Shown here: positions 8,385-17,023 of the stretch, piece by piece
Layout: every line of letters begins with the position of its first letter
How positions within the stretch are numbered: the first letter of the stretch is position 1
NCBI GenBank assembly: GCA_047602055.1
Contig: JASGIG010000001.1
Location: forward strand, 4,650,001 to 4,714,000
Length of the DNA: 64,000 nt
From: JAODBQ01 sp047602055
Lineage (GTDB): Bacteria; Actinomycetota; Acidimicrobiia; Acidimicrobiales; Ilumatobacteraceae
Direction: 5' to 3'
Notes under the pieces: model-generated
What the model was told of the DNA's origin: nothing
Databases searched by the model: none
Seen by the model: the letters and a program-made list of their open reading frames with translations, nothing else
Program-made: the position numbers and the translations under genes

Positions 8385-9547
8385 GCGACTCGACGCGCTT
8401 CGAGCCCGACTACGCCCTCGGCGCAGGAGAGCACCTGGGCAACGTCCTCGCCGAGCTGGGCATGTCCCAGTCCGACCTGGCCGCCCGGACCGGCATCAGC
8501 CCGAAGCACATCAATCAGCTCATCAAGAAGAACCTGCCGGTCACCCCCGAGACCGCAACCCAGCTCGAGTACGCCACCAACATCGACGCCGAGACCTGGA
8601 TGTCCCTCGACGCTCGTTACCAGGCACTCCACGCCCACCAGAAGACCCGGCAACGCCTCACCGCCGACCTCGACTGGCTCGACCAATTCAACCTCAAGGA
8701 GCTCGCCAAGCGCAGCGTCATCCCGACGGCGGACAAGTCCGTCGACACCCTCGAGGCCCTCCTCCGCTTCTTCGGAATCTCAGACACCCAAGGCTGGAAC
8801 CGGGTCTGGCAACCCAGCATGGCGACCTTCCGCCAATCGCCGTCCTTCCGACCCGACACGACCCCGACGACGATCTGGCTACGTACCGGCCAGCTGGCCG
8901 CCCAGTCCGTCCGCACCCGCCCCTACGACCAGCGAGCCCTCGTCGCCGAGATCAGCGAACTGCGCACCCTGACCCGGCTCGAACCATCAGCAGGCCTCGA
9001 CCGCGCGCGTGATGTGCTTGCCGGAGTCGGTGTCGCCCTCGTGCTCGTTGCCGAGTTCGACAGATGCCACGCATCAGGCGCCACGTGGTGGGCCTCCAAG
9101 GACAAGGCCGTCGTCATGCTCAGTAACCGGGGAAAGCGCGAAGATCGCCTCTGGTTCACGCTCTTCCACGAGCTCGGGCACCTTCTCCTGCACGCCAAGC
9201 GCGGCACCTTCATCGACACCAACGGCGACAGCACCGTCGACGGAGACGGCCCACCCTGGGCCGGTCCGGCACCGAGCTCCGGCTTCATCGACGACGGATC
9301 CCGCGACTCGGTCATCGAGCAGGAAGCCGACGACTACGCCAGCGACACCCTCATCCCGCGGGCTCACCGAGCCTCGATCGCCCACCTACGCTCCGAGGCA
9401 GACGTCAACACACTCGCCGACGCCATCGGGGTCTCGGCCGGGATCGTCGCCGGGCGCTATCAGTACGAGACGCAGAACTACCGCAACTTCAACAAGCTGC
9501 GCCGCACCGTCCCACACGAGCTCTTCCTCAACCCCACGAGCTGGTAG
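8381..9547 (+). CDS. HigA-like HTH protein fused to ImmA/IrrE metallopeptidase
   Basis: The 388-residue protein has an XRE/HigA helix-turn-helix at about residues 20-75 (GMSQSDLAARTGISPKHINQ). A linker and a C-terminal ImmA/IrrE zinc peptidase domain follow, with HELGHLLLH and a downstream acidic EQEADDYAS that supplies the third ligand. Fused HTH-ImmA proteins act as antitoxin or repressor with a built-in protease that can relieve repression under stress. It is coupled to the HigB-like gene and faces the ubiquitin-like operon across a palindrome. I infer that it represses both transcripts. The motif-based call is strong; the regulatory target is inferred. Confidence 0.85.
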   Translation: MSDSTRFEPDYALGAGEHLGNVLAELGMSQSDLAARTGISPKHINQLIKKNLPVTPETATQLEYATNIDAETWMSLDARYQALHAHQKTRQRLTADLDWLDQFNLKELAKRSVIPTADKSVDTLEALLRFFGISDTQGWNRVWQPSMATFRQSPSFRPDTTPTTIWLRTGQLAAQSVRTRPYDQRALVAEISELRTLTRLEPSAGLDRARDVLAGVGVALVLVAEFDRCHASGATWWASKDKAVVMLSNRGKREDRLWFTLFHELGHLLLHAKRGTFIDTNGDSTVDGDGPPWAGPAPSSGFIDDGSRDSVIEQEADDYASDTLIPRAHRASIAHLRSEADVNTLADAIGVSAGIVAGRYQYETQNYRNFNKLRRTVPHELFLNPTSW

Positions 9548-9873
9548 GCGAGCCACACCACGAGGGCACCTGTCCTTCGGAGCCGCAGCTCCGACGATCC
9601 CGATGTCCGCGCAGTCGGTAGCACCACCTGACCCGACCCGCGCCCGGGCGCAATGCCCAGCTCGCCATGGCTGCGCGCGTGTTCTGGGCAAGGCGAGGCG
9701 CGTTCCCCGGGCCACCGGAGCCGACGATCTCGCGCGCAACTTCCATGGTGGCCCTGTCAGCGAGTGTGCTCGTATGCCCCTGGGTATCAATCACACCGCG
9801 AAAACACCCATAGGGGCCGCGTTAGCGTTGTCACGAGCCCGGTATTCGCGAGGCATGCCGCAGTGTGGAGCCC
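9548..9873. other. Gene-free stretch between convergent genes
   Basis: This 326-bp region has no convincing gene. It contains a terminator-like hairpin (listed separately) and an imperfect inverted repeat near 9776-9817 (CCCCTGGGT against ACCCATAGGGG). No tRNA, promoter or insertion-sequence end is evident. Confidence 0.5.
9577..9594 (+). terminator. Hairpin after the HTH-ImmA gene
   Basis: TCGGAGC and GCTCCGA form a perfect 7-bp stem with a CGCA loop, 29 nt after the HTH-ImmA stop. There is no T-run, as is common in high-GC actinobacteria. Confidence 0.5.
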
Positions 9874-10566
9874 CTACGCCGCCTGATCGCAGTCGTTCAA
9901 GTGATTGAGCGCTCGCCGCGCTCGCGCTGCGGCGCGACGGTCCCGATCGGACGCCGGACCACTACGAGGTGCGAGGGAGGTCGTCACCACTGCCTGCCAG
10001 AGGCGTGCGGTCAGGCATCCCGATCGCACCGCCGCGCCGACCTCCAGCAGCCGGAGGCGGTCCAACGCGCGGGCCTCGACGTCGTCGACGACGGGTCCAA
10101 TTTCGAGGATCCGCTCGTCGGGGGTCGGCACGAGCCGGTGCGAGCTGGCCTGGCGTTCGTGGCGGCGACGGGTCCGAGCGAGCACCTTGTGGCACAGGTG
10201 GCGAGAATCGGCGTGGACGTCGATGTCGAGCAGCACGAGGTAGGCGAGCGTCAGGTAGTCGTCGATCGTCGGCTTCCAGTCGATCGTTCCGTGGCGGTCG
10301 ATCACCACGGCGCACAGCCGGGGAAGCAGTCCGCCGAGGGCGATCGTCGCGGCGCCCTGATCACCGTGCTGCATCTCCACTGCGGCTTGCAGCAGGGCCG
10401 CGTCGTCGCCGGCGCGGATGCGGTCGACACGAGCGGCGATGGACGGTTCGCGACGGGCAAGGGCGGTGAGGTCGTCGAGGAGTCGGCCGGTGGTGCGGGT
10501 CGGGATGTGGGGTGTCGCGGTGGTGCGCTGTTGGATCATCCCACCACCGTCCGCTCGGGACGTCAC
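9874..10566 (-). CDS. Hypothetical protein with faint sigma-factor-like features
   Basis: I do not firmly recognise this 230-residue protein. It is Arg- and Ala-rich with an alternating helical pattern. The middle segment (IDDYLTLAYLVLLDIDV, then CHKVLARTRRRHER) looks like region 2 of sigma-70-like factors, and the C-terminal part (RDRRAAARARRAL) is basic. The GTG at 10566 has GAGGTG four bases upstream; an internal ATG at 10539 is an alternative. It is divergent from the VirD4 gene with 61 bp between them, so it could regulate transfer genes. It may equally be an uncharacterised element-specific protein. Confidence 0.5.
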   Translation of the reverse strand: MTSRADGGGMIQQRTTATPHIPTRTTGRLLDDLTALARREPSIAARVDRIRAGDDAALLQAAVEMQHGDQGAATIALGGLLPRLCAVVIDRHGTIDWKPTIDDYLTLAYLVLLDIDVHADSRHLCHKVLARTRRRHERQASSHRLVPTPDERILEIGPVVDDVEARALDRLRLLEVGAAVRSGCLTARLWQAVVTTSLAPRSGPASDRDRRAAARARRALNHLNDCDQAA

Positions 10567-11722
10567 GGATCACCTCACAGGCCGTGCCGATCAGGGTCCG
10601 TGACGTGGATGGGATCGGAGTGGTGCGGTGTCTGAGCGTCCGGCTTCGTCGAGCGGAGTGGACACGTTCCTCCTGGTCATCGCATGTGCGGTGGTTGGTG
10701 TCGGGTTGGTCGTGTGGTCGGGCGCCTGCGTCGCCGCACTCGCGTGCGGCCAGCGCCTCAGTGCTGGTGTCGGTGACGCCGTGCGCGCAGCACTACGTCT
10801 GCCACGCCACGTGTCGGACCCGCGGCTCGCCTGGCAGGACTCGGAGCAGCAGCGGGCGCTGCCCGGTCCGTTCGCCTACTGGGCGTGCACCCTGCTCGTC
10901 CTCTCCACCGCCCTGGCCATCACCTGGGGAGTGCTTCGCCTGTGGCGGGCGCAGCGAGACCGTGGCCGCATCCGCCTCGGCGTCGAGACACGAGCGCGGT
11001 TCGCGACGACCCGTGACCTCGCCCCACTGATTGTCCAGCAGCCGGTCCCGTCGGGCCGATTCGTCCTCGGTCGCGTCTACGGGAAGCTCGTCGCCACCGA
11101 GGACCGCCGCGCCGCCGAAGCCACTGGCATATCCCGGCGGTCGAGCTTCCGGCAGGGCGACCGTGGGTCCGTCGCCGTGATCGGACCGTCGAGGTCCGGC
11201 AAGACCGTCAACGTGATCTCCGGGCTCCTCGACTGGGACGGGCCCGCCGTCGTCGTCAGCGTCAAACGAGACCTGATCGACGCCACCCGCACGGCGAGGT
11301 CGACCAACGGTGAGAGCCGAGTGTTCGACCCGTCAGGCATCTCCGGCCTCCCCGCCGAAGGGCTCGCCCGATGGACACCGCTGCGGGCAGCTTCCACCCC
11401 GCGTGGCGCACAGAAGGCGGCGACCTCGCTCGCCGCCGCAATCCCACGGTCCGGGGTCGACGGCGGCGCGGACTACTGGGTGAAGCAGGCCGAGATCCTC
11501 CTCACCGGTCTGCTCGGCGCCGCCGCACTCGACCGGAACCTGACGATGGTCGACGTCGCCGAATGGGTCTTCAGCAAATCGATACCCACCAGGGGTGAGC
11601 CAAACGAGATCGTCGACCTCCTCAAGATCACCAAGGACTACGGCACCCGCGACGAACGCGACGCCGCCGGCGCAGCGATGCTGCAACTCGACGCCGTCTG
11701 GAACCTCGACGAACGGGTCCGC

Positions 11723-13306
11723 TCATCGGTGTACGCGACGGTGCAGACCGTCGTACAGGCATGGCTCGACCCCGCCGTCGAAGCCTCCGCCGTCGTCGAC
11801 AAACACCAACCGAACTTCGTCGACCTCGCCTGGCTGTGCAACCCCGACAAGGCGAACACCCTGTACCTCGTCGCGCCGCTCGACGACCAGAAGCGACTCG
11901 CACCGGTCCTCGGCGGACTGCTCGGCGACCTGAAGGATCAGGCGTATCAGGCCGACATCGCCGGTGCTGGTCTCACCCGCCCGTTGTTGATGGTGATCGA
12001 CGAGGCCGGCAACATGCCCCTGTCGTGGCTTCCCGAGGTGGCCGCGACATGCGCGGGTATCGGGATCCTGCTCGTCACGATCTGGCAGTCCAAGGCACAG
12101 CTCGACGCCGCCTACGGGCGGCTCGCCGACAGCGTGCTCACCAACCACCTCACCAAGATCGTCTTCTCCGGCTGCTCGGACGCGGCGACCCTCGACTATG
12201 TCAGCCGGCTCCTCGTGTCGCGAGTCGTTGATTCGTTGGAGATAGCTGGCGAGGCTGTCGAGGATCTCGTCGGCGGTCTTGCGCCAGATGAATGGGCGTG
12301 GGTTCTCGTTCCAGTGCTCGACCCAGTCGTTGATGTCACGGCGGAGTTCGGTGACGGACCGGTGCGTGGCCCGGCGCAGCTTCTTCGTTGTCAGCTCGGA
12401 GAACCAGCGCTCGACTTGGTTGAGCCACGAGCTGTAGGTCGGGGTGTAGTGCAGCGTGAACCGGCGGTGTCGCTTCAGCCAGCGTTGGATCTCGGGTGCT
12501 TTGTGGGTGGAGGCGTTGTCGCAGATCACGTGCACGTCCAACCCGTCGGGCACGGTGCGGTCGATGAGGTTCAAGAACGATCTGAACTCGACGGCGCGGT
12601 GCTGGTCGGTCATCTGGGTGAGCACCTTGCCCGAGGCGATGTCCAACGCGGCGTACAGGTCGGAGGTGCCGTTGCGCACGTAGGTGTAGGTCCGCCGTGC
12701 TGGGGTGCCGGGCAGCATCGGCAACACCGGGGCGGTGCGGTCGAGGGCTTGGACTTGGGTCTTCTCATCGACGCACAACACCACCGCGGCGTCGGGCGGG
12801 TTGAGATAGAGACCGACGACGTCGCGGACCTTGTCGATGAACTGCGGGTCGGTCGACAACTTGAAGTCCTCGATCCGGTGTGGCTTGAGCCCGAACGTGC
12901 GCCAGATCCTGGTGATCGCTGTCTGGTCCAGACCCACCTTGGCAGCCATCGACCGTGTCGACCACTGCGTCGCCCCGTCCGGCGGCGCCTCCTCCAGCGT
13001 GGTCACGATCACCTGCTCGACGATCTCGTCGGTGATCTTGCGCGGCTGCCCCGGACGCGGCTCGTCGATCAACCCGTCGAGACGCTTGGCGGCGAACCGG
13101 GACCGCCACTTGCCGACCGTCACCGCGTTGCACCTCAGGTCGCGGGCAATGTCCTTGTTCAGCTCACCATCCGCAGCGGCAAGCACGATGCGACACCGCA
13201 ACGCCAACGCCTGGCCCGTCGTCGGCCGGCGAGCCCACCGCTCAAGCGTCTCACGCTCATCCGCGCTCAACACGATCTGCGCTGTCGGTCGTCCTCGCTG
13301 GCCCAT
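11723..13306 (-). CDS. IS630-family transposase with read-through tail into virD4 antisense
   Basis: The ATG at 13306 is preceded by GGGAGG at 5 nt. The IS-encoded part is 364 residues. An N-terminal helix-turn-helix region (ELNKDIARDLRCNAVTVGKW) precedes a DDE domain with VVLCVDEKTQ, HVICDNASTH and YSSWLNQVERW, the three acidic motifs of the family. The family usually ends near RINDSxH, and here that motif falls exactly at the IS end without a stop codon. Translation would run 163 residues further, antisense to virD4, to the stop at 11723. The tail has no meaning as a domain and is a consequence of the insertion point. Confidence 0.85.
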   Translation of the reverse strand: MGQRGRPTAQIVLSADERETLERWARRPTTGQALALRCRIVLAAADGELNKDIARDLRCNAVTVGKWRSRFAAKRLDGLIDEPRPGQPRKITDEIVEQVIVTTLEEAPPDGATQWSTRSMAAKVGLDQTAITRIWRTFGLKPHRIEDFKLSTDPQFIDKVRDVVGLYLNPPDAAVVLCVDEKTQVQALDRTAPVLPMLPGTPARRTYTYVRNGTSDLYAALDIASGKVLTQMTDQHRAVEFRSFLNLIDRTVPDGLDVHVICDNASTHKAPEIQRWLKRHRRFTLHYTPTYSSWLNQVERWFSELTTKKLRRATHRSVTELRRDINDWVEHWNENPRPFIWRKTADEILDSLASYLQRINDSRHEEPADIVEGRRVRAAGEDDLGEVVGEHAVGEPPVGGVELCLGLPDRDEQDPDTRACRGHLGKPRQGHVAGLVDHHQQRAGETSTGDVGLIRLILQVAEQSAEDRCESLLVVERRDEVQGVRLVGVAQPGEVDEVRLVFVDDGGGFDGGVEPCLYDGLHRRVHR

Positions 13307-13387
13307 CGGTGCCTCCCATCGTCGCTGACAACAACGACAACACGACACACCACCTCAAAATTCCAGCGAACTACAGACTCAGGACAC
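12215..13387 (-). mobile_element. IS630-family insertion sequence
   Basis: The element is 1173 bp. Its ends begin GTGTCGCGAGTC (left) and GTGTCCTGAGTC (right, reverse complement), giving imperfect inverted repeats of about 26 bp with 19 matches. The dinucleotide TC flanks both ends (12213-12214 and 13388-13389), consistent with a 2-bp target duplication, whereas IS630 elements normally duplicate TA. It carries one transposase gene reading leftwards and lies inside the VirD4 coding sequence. Confidence 0.8.
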
Positions 13388-13683
13388 TCGGCGACGAAGA
13401 GGTCCAACACCGCTCGACGAGCTACGACATCGGCGGCGGCCGGCGGCGCAGCATCTCCGAGTCCACCCACCGCGAAGCACTCACCCCGTTCCACCTCCTC
13501 CGCCAGGTCCGCCCCGGCGAAGCCGTCCTCATCCACGCCACCCTCCCGCCCGCTCATCTCCAGGCGCGCCGCTACTGGCAAGAACCCGGGCTGAAGGCCC
13601 TCACGACATCCGACTCCGCCGCATAGCAGCGTCGCGCCGATGCGTGCGGTGATCGGTGACGTCACGGGCTGACCGTCGCCGGC

Positions 13684-15204
13684 ATGGACGCACGCCCCAC
13701 CAACGACGAACGACTCGCCGCCGCCCACGCCGCGCTCACCGAAGCCGTGGCCGGCATCGCCACGACCGAGGACTGGCAGAACCTGCTGCGCATCTCCGGG
13801 TCGTTCCACCGCTACTCCCCCAACAACCAACTCCTCCTCGCCGCCCAAGGAGCCGAAGGACTCGTCGCCTCGTTCCACACCTGGAAACAGATCACCGCCA
13901 CCGACGGCCAGCCCTGCCGCGTCCGCAAAGGCGAAACGGCCGTGCGCGTCTACGCCCCGATCCGCTCCAAGCACCGCGAACTCGACGAGGACACCGGCGA
14001 ACTCCAGGCCCCAGCGATCGTCGGCTTCAAGCTCGTCCCCGTCTTCCACCAAGGCCAGCTCGCCGCCCCACCCGACCTCCCCGCCCAACCGAAGCTCCTG
14101 TCCGGGGACGACCCGCCACCCGAGGTGTGGGACGCGATCGCCCGACAGATCACCGCCGAAGGCTTCACACTCGAACGCGGACCGATGAACGGCCCCGACG
14201 GCGCCAAGGGCGTCACCGACTTCCTCGACAGGACCGTCACCGTGCGCGACGACCTCGCCCCCGCCCAAGCCCTCAAGACCGAGATCCACGAGCTCGGTCA
14301 CGTCCTGATGCACCGCGACAACAAGGCCGAGCGCATGGTCTCCCGGGACCGCATCGAGGTCGAAGCCGAGTCCGTCGCCTACGTCGTATGCGACACCCTC
14401 GGCGTCGACGCCGGCGACTACTCCATCCCCTACGTCGCCGGCTGGTCCGGAGCCGACCCCCAACTCGTCCAAGACACCGCCCACCGCGTCCTCACCACCG
14501 CCCGCACCATCGTCCTCGCCCTCGAGAACGAACTCGGCGTCGACCTCCGCCCCAACCCCATCGCCAACGCCATCACCACCAACCAAGAACCCGCCGTCGA
14601 ACCGCAGGCCCCAGTGCGACTCAACGTCGGCACCACCGACCAACTCATCGCCGACCACCTCGCTACCGGACCGATCAACTGGCAACGCCTCGCCGCCTCC
14701 ATCCCCGCCATCGAACCCGAACGGGCCAAGAGCCTCGATGACCGGCCCGACGGACAAGCCATCGTCCTCGCCGAAGCCGGCGCCTCCGCCGAAGCCAACA
14801 TCATGGTGCTCCGAGCACAAGGACTGAACGACGACCAGATCACAACACTGCTGACCGCCCGCGTGCCGGACGTACTCCACGGCGGACCGACTCTGTACGA
14901 CCCCCGAGAGGTCGCCGCCGGACTCGTAGCACCGCGACACGTCAAGCCCGCCGCCGAAGCCATCTACGCCGACCTACTCGTCAGCGCCGGCCGACATCCC
15001 GCCGCCGTGCGCGAGCTCGCCGAATCCATCGGGGCATCCGCCGAAGTGATCTCGCTCGCCGACCGCCGAGCGCGTCAGAGCACCGTCGCTGGCAACCCGG
15101 ATCGAGGACGAGGCCTCGAACTCATCGAACAGTGGTCAACGCCGCCCGCCGTGCCAGCTGGTGTACCGCCAACGTCTACGCCTCCCGAGCCGCCAGCTGC
15201 CTGA
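13684..15204 (+). CDS. ArdC-like ssDNA-binding domain with ImmA/IrrE-type metallopeptidase
   Basis: The 506-residue protein opens with an ArdC-like N-domain (residues about 10-95, with SFHRYSPNNQLLLAAQ and TWKQI). A zinc-peptidase domain follows with ALKTEIHELGHVLMH and the downstream third-ligand segment EVEAESVAYVV. ArdC proteins of conjugative plasmids bind single-stranded DNA and protect incoming DNA from restriction. Presence next to the transfer genes fits that job. The C-terminal 250 residues are less conserved-looking and end in a Pro-rich tail. It is the second of three HExxH proteins on this element. Confidence 0.8.
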   Translation: MDARPTNDERLAAAHAALTEAVAGIATTEDWQNLLRISGSFHRYSPNNQLLLAAQGAEGLVASFHTWKQITATDGQPCRVRKGETAVRVYAPIRSKHRELDEDTGELQAPAIVGFKLVPVFHQGQLAAPPDLPAQPKLLSGDDPPPEVWDAIARQITAEGFTLERGPMNGPDGAKGVTDFLDRTVTVRDDLAPAQALKTEIHELGHVLMHRDNKAERMVSRDRIEVEAESVAYVVCDTLGVDAGDYSIPYVAGWSGADPQLVQDTAHRVLTTARTIVLALENELGVDLRPNPIANAITTNQEPAVEPQAPVRLNVGTTDQLIADHLATGPINWQRLAASIPAIEPERAKSLDDRPDGQAIVLAEAGASAEANIMVLRAQGLNDDQITTLLTARVPDVLHGGPTLYDPREVAAGLVAPRHVKPAAEAIYADLLVSAGRHPAAVRELAESIGASAEVISLADRRARQSTVAGNPDRGRGLELIEQWSTPPAVPAGVPPTSTPPEPPAA

Positions 15205-15318
15205 CCCATTCATCAGCAAGCGCGCGACAGAAACCATGTTCGAGCGTGAGTACTCATGTGCACCTCGCTGACTACCCCTCCACGGCGACGAGGGACTGGA
15301 GCGACGCGACGGGCCGGG

Positions 15319-16365
15319 CTATTCGAGGTCGGCTTCACAGCCGACACAGATCGAGGCCCCCGGCCGATGCGGATTCGCCAGGAAACACCTGGGACAAACA
15401 GGGTTGTTGATCGGCTGGTTGCATCCGCAGGAACCGCATCCGGAGCAGTAGCGGCCTGAACAGGTGCCGCACCAGCCGACGTTGCGCTCCTCACCGCATC
15501 GAAGGCAGAACTCCTCCTTCGACTTCCATGAGGGCTCGACCTCCTCGAGGATGTCGAAGTGCCCGTCGCTGGGCTTGTCGGAGAGCACGGCGATGGCAAG
15601 TTGGTCGTGCACACGGACGGTGTCGCAGTAGAGCTGTTCGGCGTGCGGGAGCTCCCAGCGGTAGCAGTCCTTGATCGCCCGCTGGTGATCAACATTCAGC
15701 GCTCGGGACAGGGGTCCGGACGCCTGGAACTGGCTGCCGCGGGGCCAGCCCGCTGGCATCCTGCTTGACGTTGCCGCGAATCCGACGTGTCCTGGGTCCC
15801 GGATCAGAATGACGGCGGCCCTACGCCGCGCGGCTTCGGCGGCGCGAACTGCGACTGCCTCCCAGCTCGCCATGCTTCGCTCATGGAGCGCGGCGATCTC
15901 GCGTGGCACGGGGACGTCGCCGGCGAACATCGAGTCGACGAGGCCCTGCGGAATGAGGACCTTCCCGGCGAAGCGGTGGCAGACGGCCTCCTCGGCTTCT
16001 ACCGCGCCGCGATAGGTCGCGCCGAGCATGTCGATGTCGTCGAGGAGGTGCGCCGCGGTCGTGTTGAGCAGGTGATGGCCGAGTTCGTGCAGGATCGTGA
16101 ACCGGGCACGTTCGGCCACGACGTCGGCGGCGTAAAGGATCCAAGGGCGAGCCGGATCGACGTTGCTCTCATAGAAGCCGTCGACGGAGCAGTCGCCGCT
16201 CGTCAGGCGGGCCGACGGGAGGCTCTTGACGGCGACCGGCTCGAAGTAGGTCTCGACAGCCGCGGAGGGGTCCTCGGTGGCGAGGTCGTCGAGGTAGGGC
16301 GCGACCAGTTCGATGAGGGCCTCGGTGACGGTGTCGAGCGTCGGGCGTCGCGCCTCCGAGGCCAT
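15319..16365 (-). CDS. capP: CapP-like ImmA/IrrE metallopeptidase with Cys-rich zinc tail
   Basis: The 348-residue protein has an N-terminal ImmA/IrrE domain with FTILHELGHHLLN and the third-ligand segment EAEEAVCHRFAGK. The last 60 residues contain about a dozen cysteines in CxxC and CxC pairs (CLRCGEE, CGTCSG, CGSCGC, CPRC, CVGC), likely several zinc knuckles. It lies 6 bp downstream of a HTH repressor gene and diverges from a CBASS operon. This is the arrangement of CapP, a protease that, when activated by DNA damage, cleaves the repressor CapH to induce CBASS. The Cys-rich tail could be its sensor or DNA-binding part. The symbol is given on domain plus context. Confidence 0.75.
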   Translation of the reverse strand: MASEARRPTLDTVTEALIELVAPYLDDLATEDPSAAVETYFEPVAVKSLPSARLTSGDCSVDGFYESNVDPARPWILYAADVVAERARFTILHELGHHLLNTTAAHLLDDIDMLGATYRGAVEAEEAVCHRFAGKVLIPQGLVDSMFAGDVPVPREIAALHERSMASWEAVAVRAAEAARRRAAVILIRDPGHVGFAATSSRMPAGWPRGSQFQASGPLSRALNVDHQRAIKDCYRWELPHAEQLYCDTVRVHDQLAIAVLSDKPSDGHFDILEEVEPSWKSKEEFCLRCGEERNVGWCGTCSGRYCSGCGSCGCNQPINNPVCPRCFLANPHRPGASICVGCEADLE

Positions 16366-16371
16366 GGCCGC

Positions 16372-16830
16372 CTATTCGTCGGACAGGATCACGGAGTAGA
16401 CGTCGAGGAGCCGACGCCAGTCCTCCTCAGCGGGCTCGCCCGAGCTACGGCGCGGTGCCGAGTTCATGCCGACGAGCAGGCGCTCGCGCATCTCGCTCTC
16501 CGTCGCGCCGTGCTCCTTCGCGAGCCTTTGGACCACCGCGGCGAAGCGGGAGGATCGGGCGAACTGCTTGAGCGATGCCGGTGCGTGGGCCAAGGCGAGT
16601 TCGGAGGATGATGCCGACCGTTCGGCCTCTGACAGCAGATCGGCTGTGGTGGTTTCGAGTGCCACGGCGATCGCCGTCAGGGCGTCCAGTGTTGGGTTCC
16701 CGCGGCCGCGCTCCAGGTTCGACACGTAGGGCAGTGAGAGCCCAGCTCGGTCGGCGACCGCCGCCAAAGTGAGGCCGAGCGCGACTCGCCGGCCACGGAT
16801 CCGATCACCCAGCGGAGGAGCAGTCGTCAC
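16372..16830 (-). CDS. capH: CapH-like XRE-family repressor
   Basis: The 152-residue protein has an N-terminal XRE helix-turn-helix (residues about 8-65, with LTLAAVADRAGLSLPYVSNL). A C-terminal helical region of about 85 residues may dimerise. It is followed after 6 bp by the ImmA-type protease gene, so the two are co-expressed. The gene faces the CBASS operon, and two 17-bp near-palindromes lie immediately upstream of its ATG. By analogy with CapH it should repress CBASS until cleaved by its protease partner. Nothing in the gene is visibly damaged. Confidence 0.75.
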   Translation of the reverse strand: MTTAPPLGDRIRGRRVALGLTLAAVADRAGLSLPYVSNLERGRGNPTLDALTAIAVALETTTADLLSEAERSASSSELALAHAPASLKQFARSSRFAAVVQRLAKEHGATESEMRERLLVGMNSAPRRSSGEPAEEDWRRLLDVYSVILSDE

Positions 16831-16834
16831 GGCT

Positions 16835-16897
16835 CTATCCTACCAGAATAGATATTGGCGCGAATCGATCCTGCGCCGTGCTATCCTGATGGAATAG
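16835..16897. promoter_or_regulatory. Two operator-like near-palindromes upstream of capH and cap5
   Basis: CTATCCTACCAGAATAG (16835-16851) and CTATCCTGATGGAATAG (16881-16897) share the pattern CTATCCT-n4-GAATAG. They are 46 bp apart in the divergent region. Each contains a possible -10 box: TATCCT for the plus-strand CBASS genes, and TAGGAT on the minus strand for capH. Binding of the CapH-like protein would therefore block both promoters. The repeat is seen directly; its role is inferred. Confidence 0.65.
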
Positions 16898-17023
16898 TGA
16901 ACACGTCAACACTCTTCCTTCAGGATTCTTCGTCACACCCCTCGACGACGATGGCACCCGCATGACCATCAGCCCCAACACGCGCGCCTCCTGCTGTTCG
17001 TTCGCTCCGGCGGACAGTGCGCG

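Larger units (their letters stand above)
10628..13626 (+). pseudogene. VirD4/TraG coupling protein, interrupted by an IS630-family element
   Basis: The gene starts with a GTG preceded by GGAG at 7 nt. It encodes two N-terminal membrane helices (about residues 12-38 and 80-100), a Walker A motif GPSRSGKT and a Walker B motif LLMVIDEAGN. Codon 529 (Leu) is followed by the insertion at 12215. The C-terminal 78 residues (from GDEEVQHRS) resume in the correct frame at 13390. Removing 12215-13389 restores a 607-residue protein with no frame change. VirD4 proteins bring the transferred DNA to the secretion channel, so the element is probably transfer-defective unless the insertion excises or a second copy exists. 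Confidence 0.85.

Noticed and set aside
9386..9790. Minus-strand frame between the HTH-ImmA gene and the sigma-like gene
   Set aside because: It overlaps the 3' end of a convincing gene, and its own composition and start are poor.
12211..13390. TA target duplication expected for an IS630 element
   Set aside because: The flanks read TC on both sides; no TA pair can be placed that also restores the VirD4 frame.
13267..14940. Minus-strand open frame of 557 codons opposite the ArdC-like gene
   Set aside because: Composition is repetitive Gly/Asp/Glu/Val, and the plus strand has the HELGH motif; it is a shadow.
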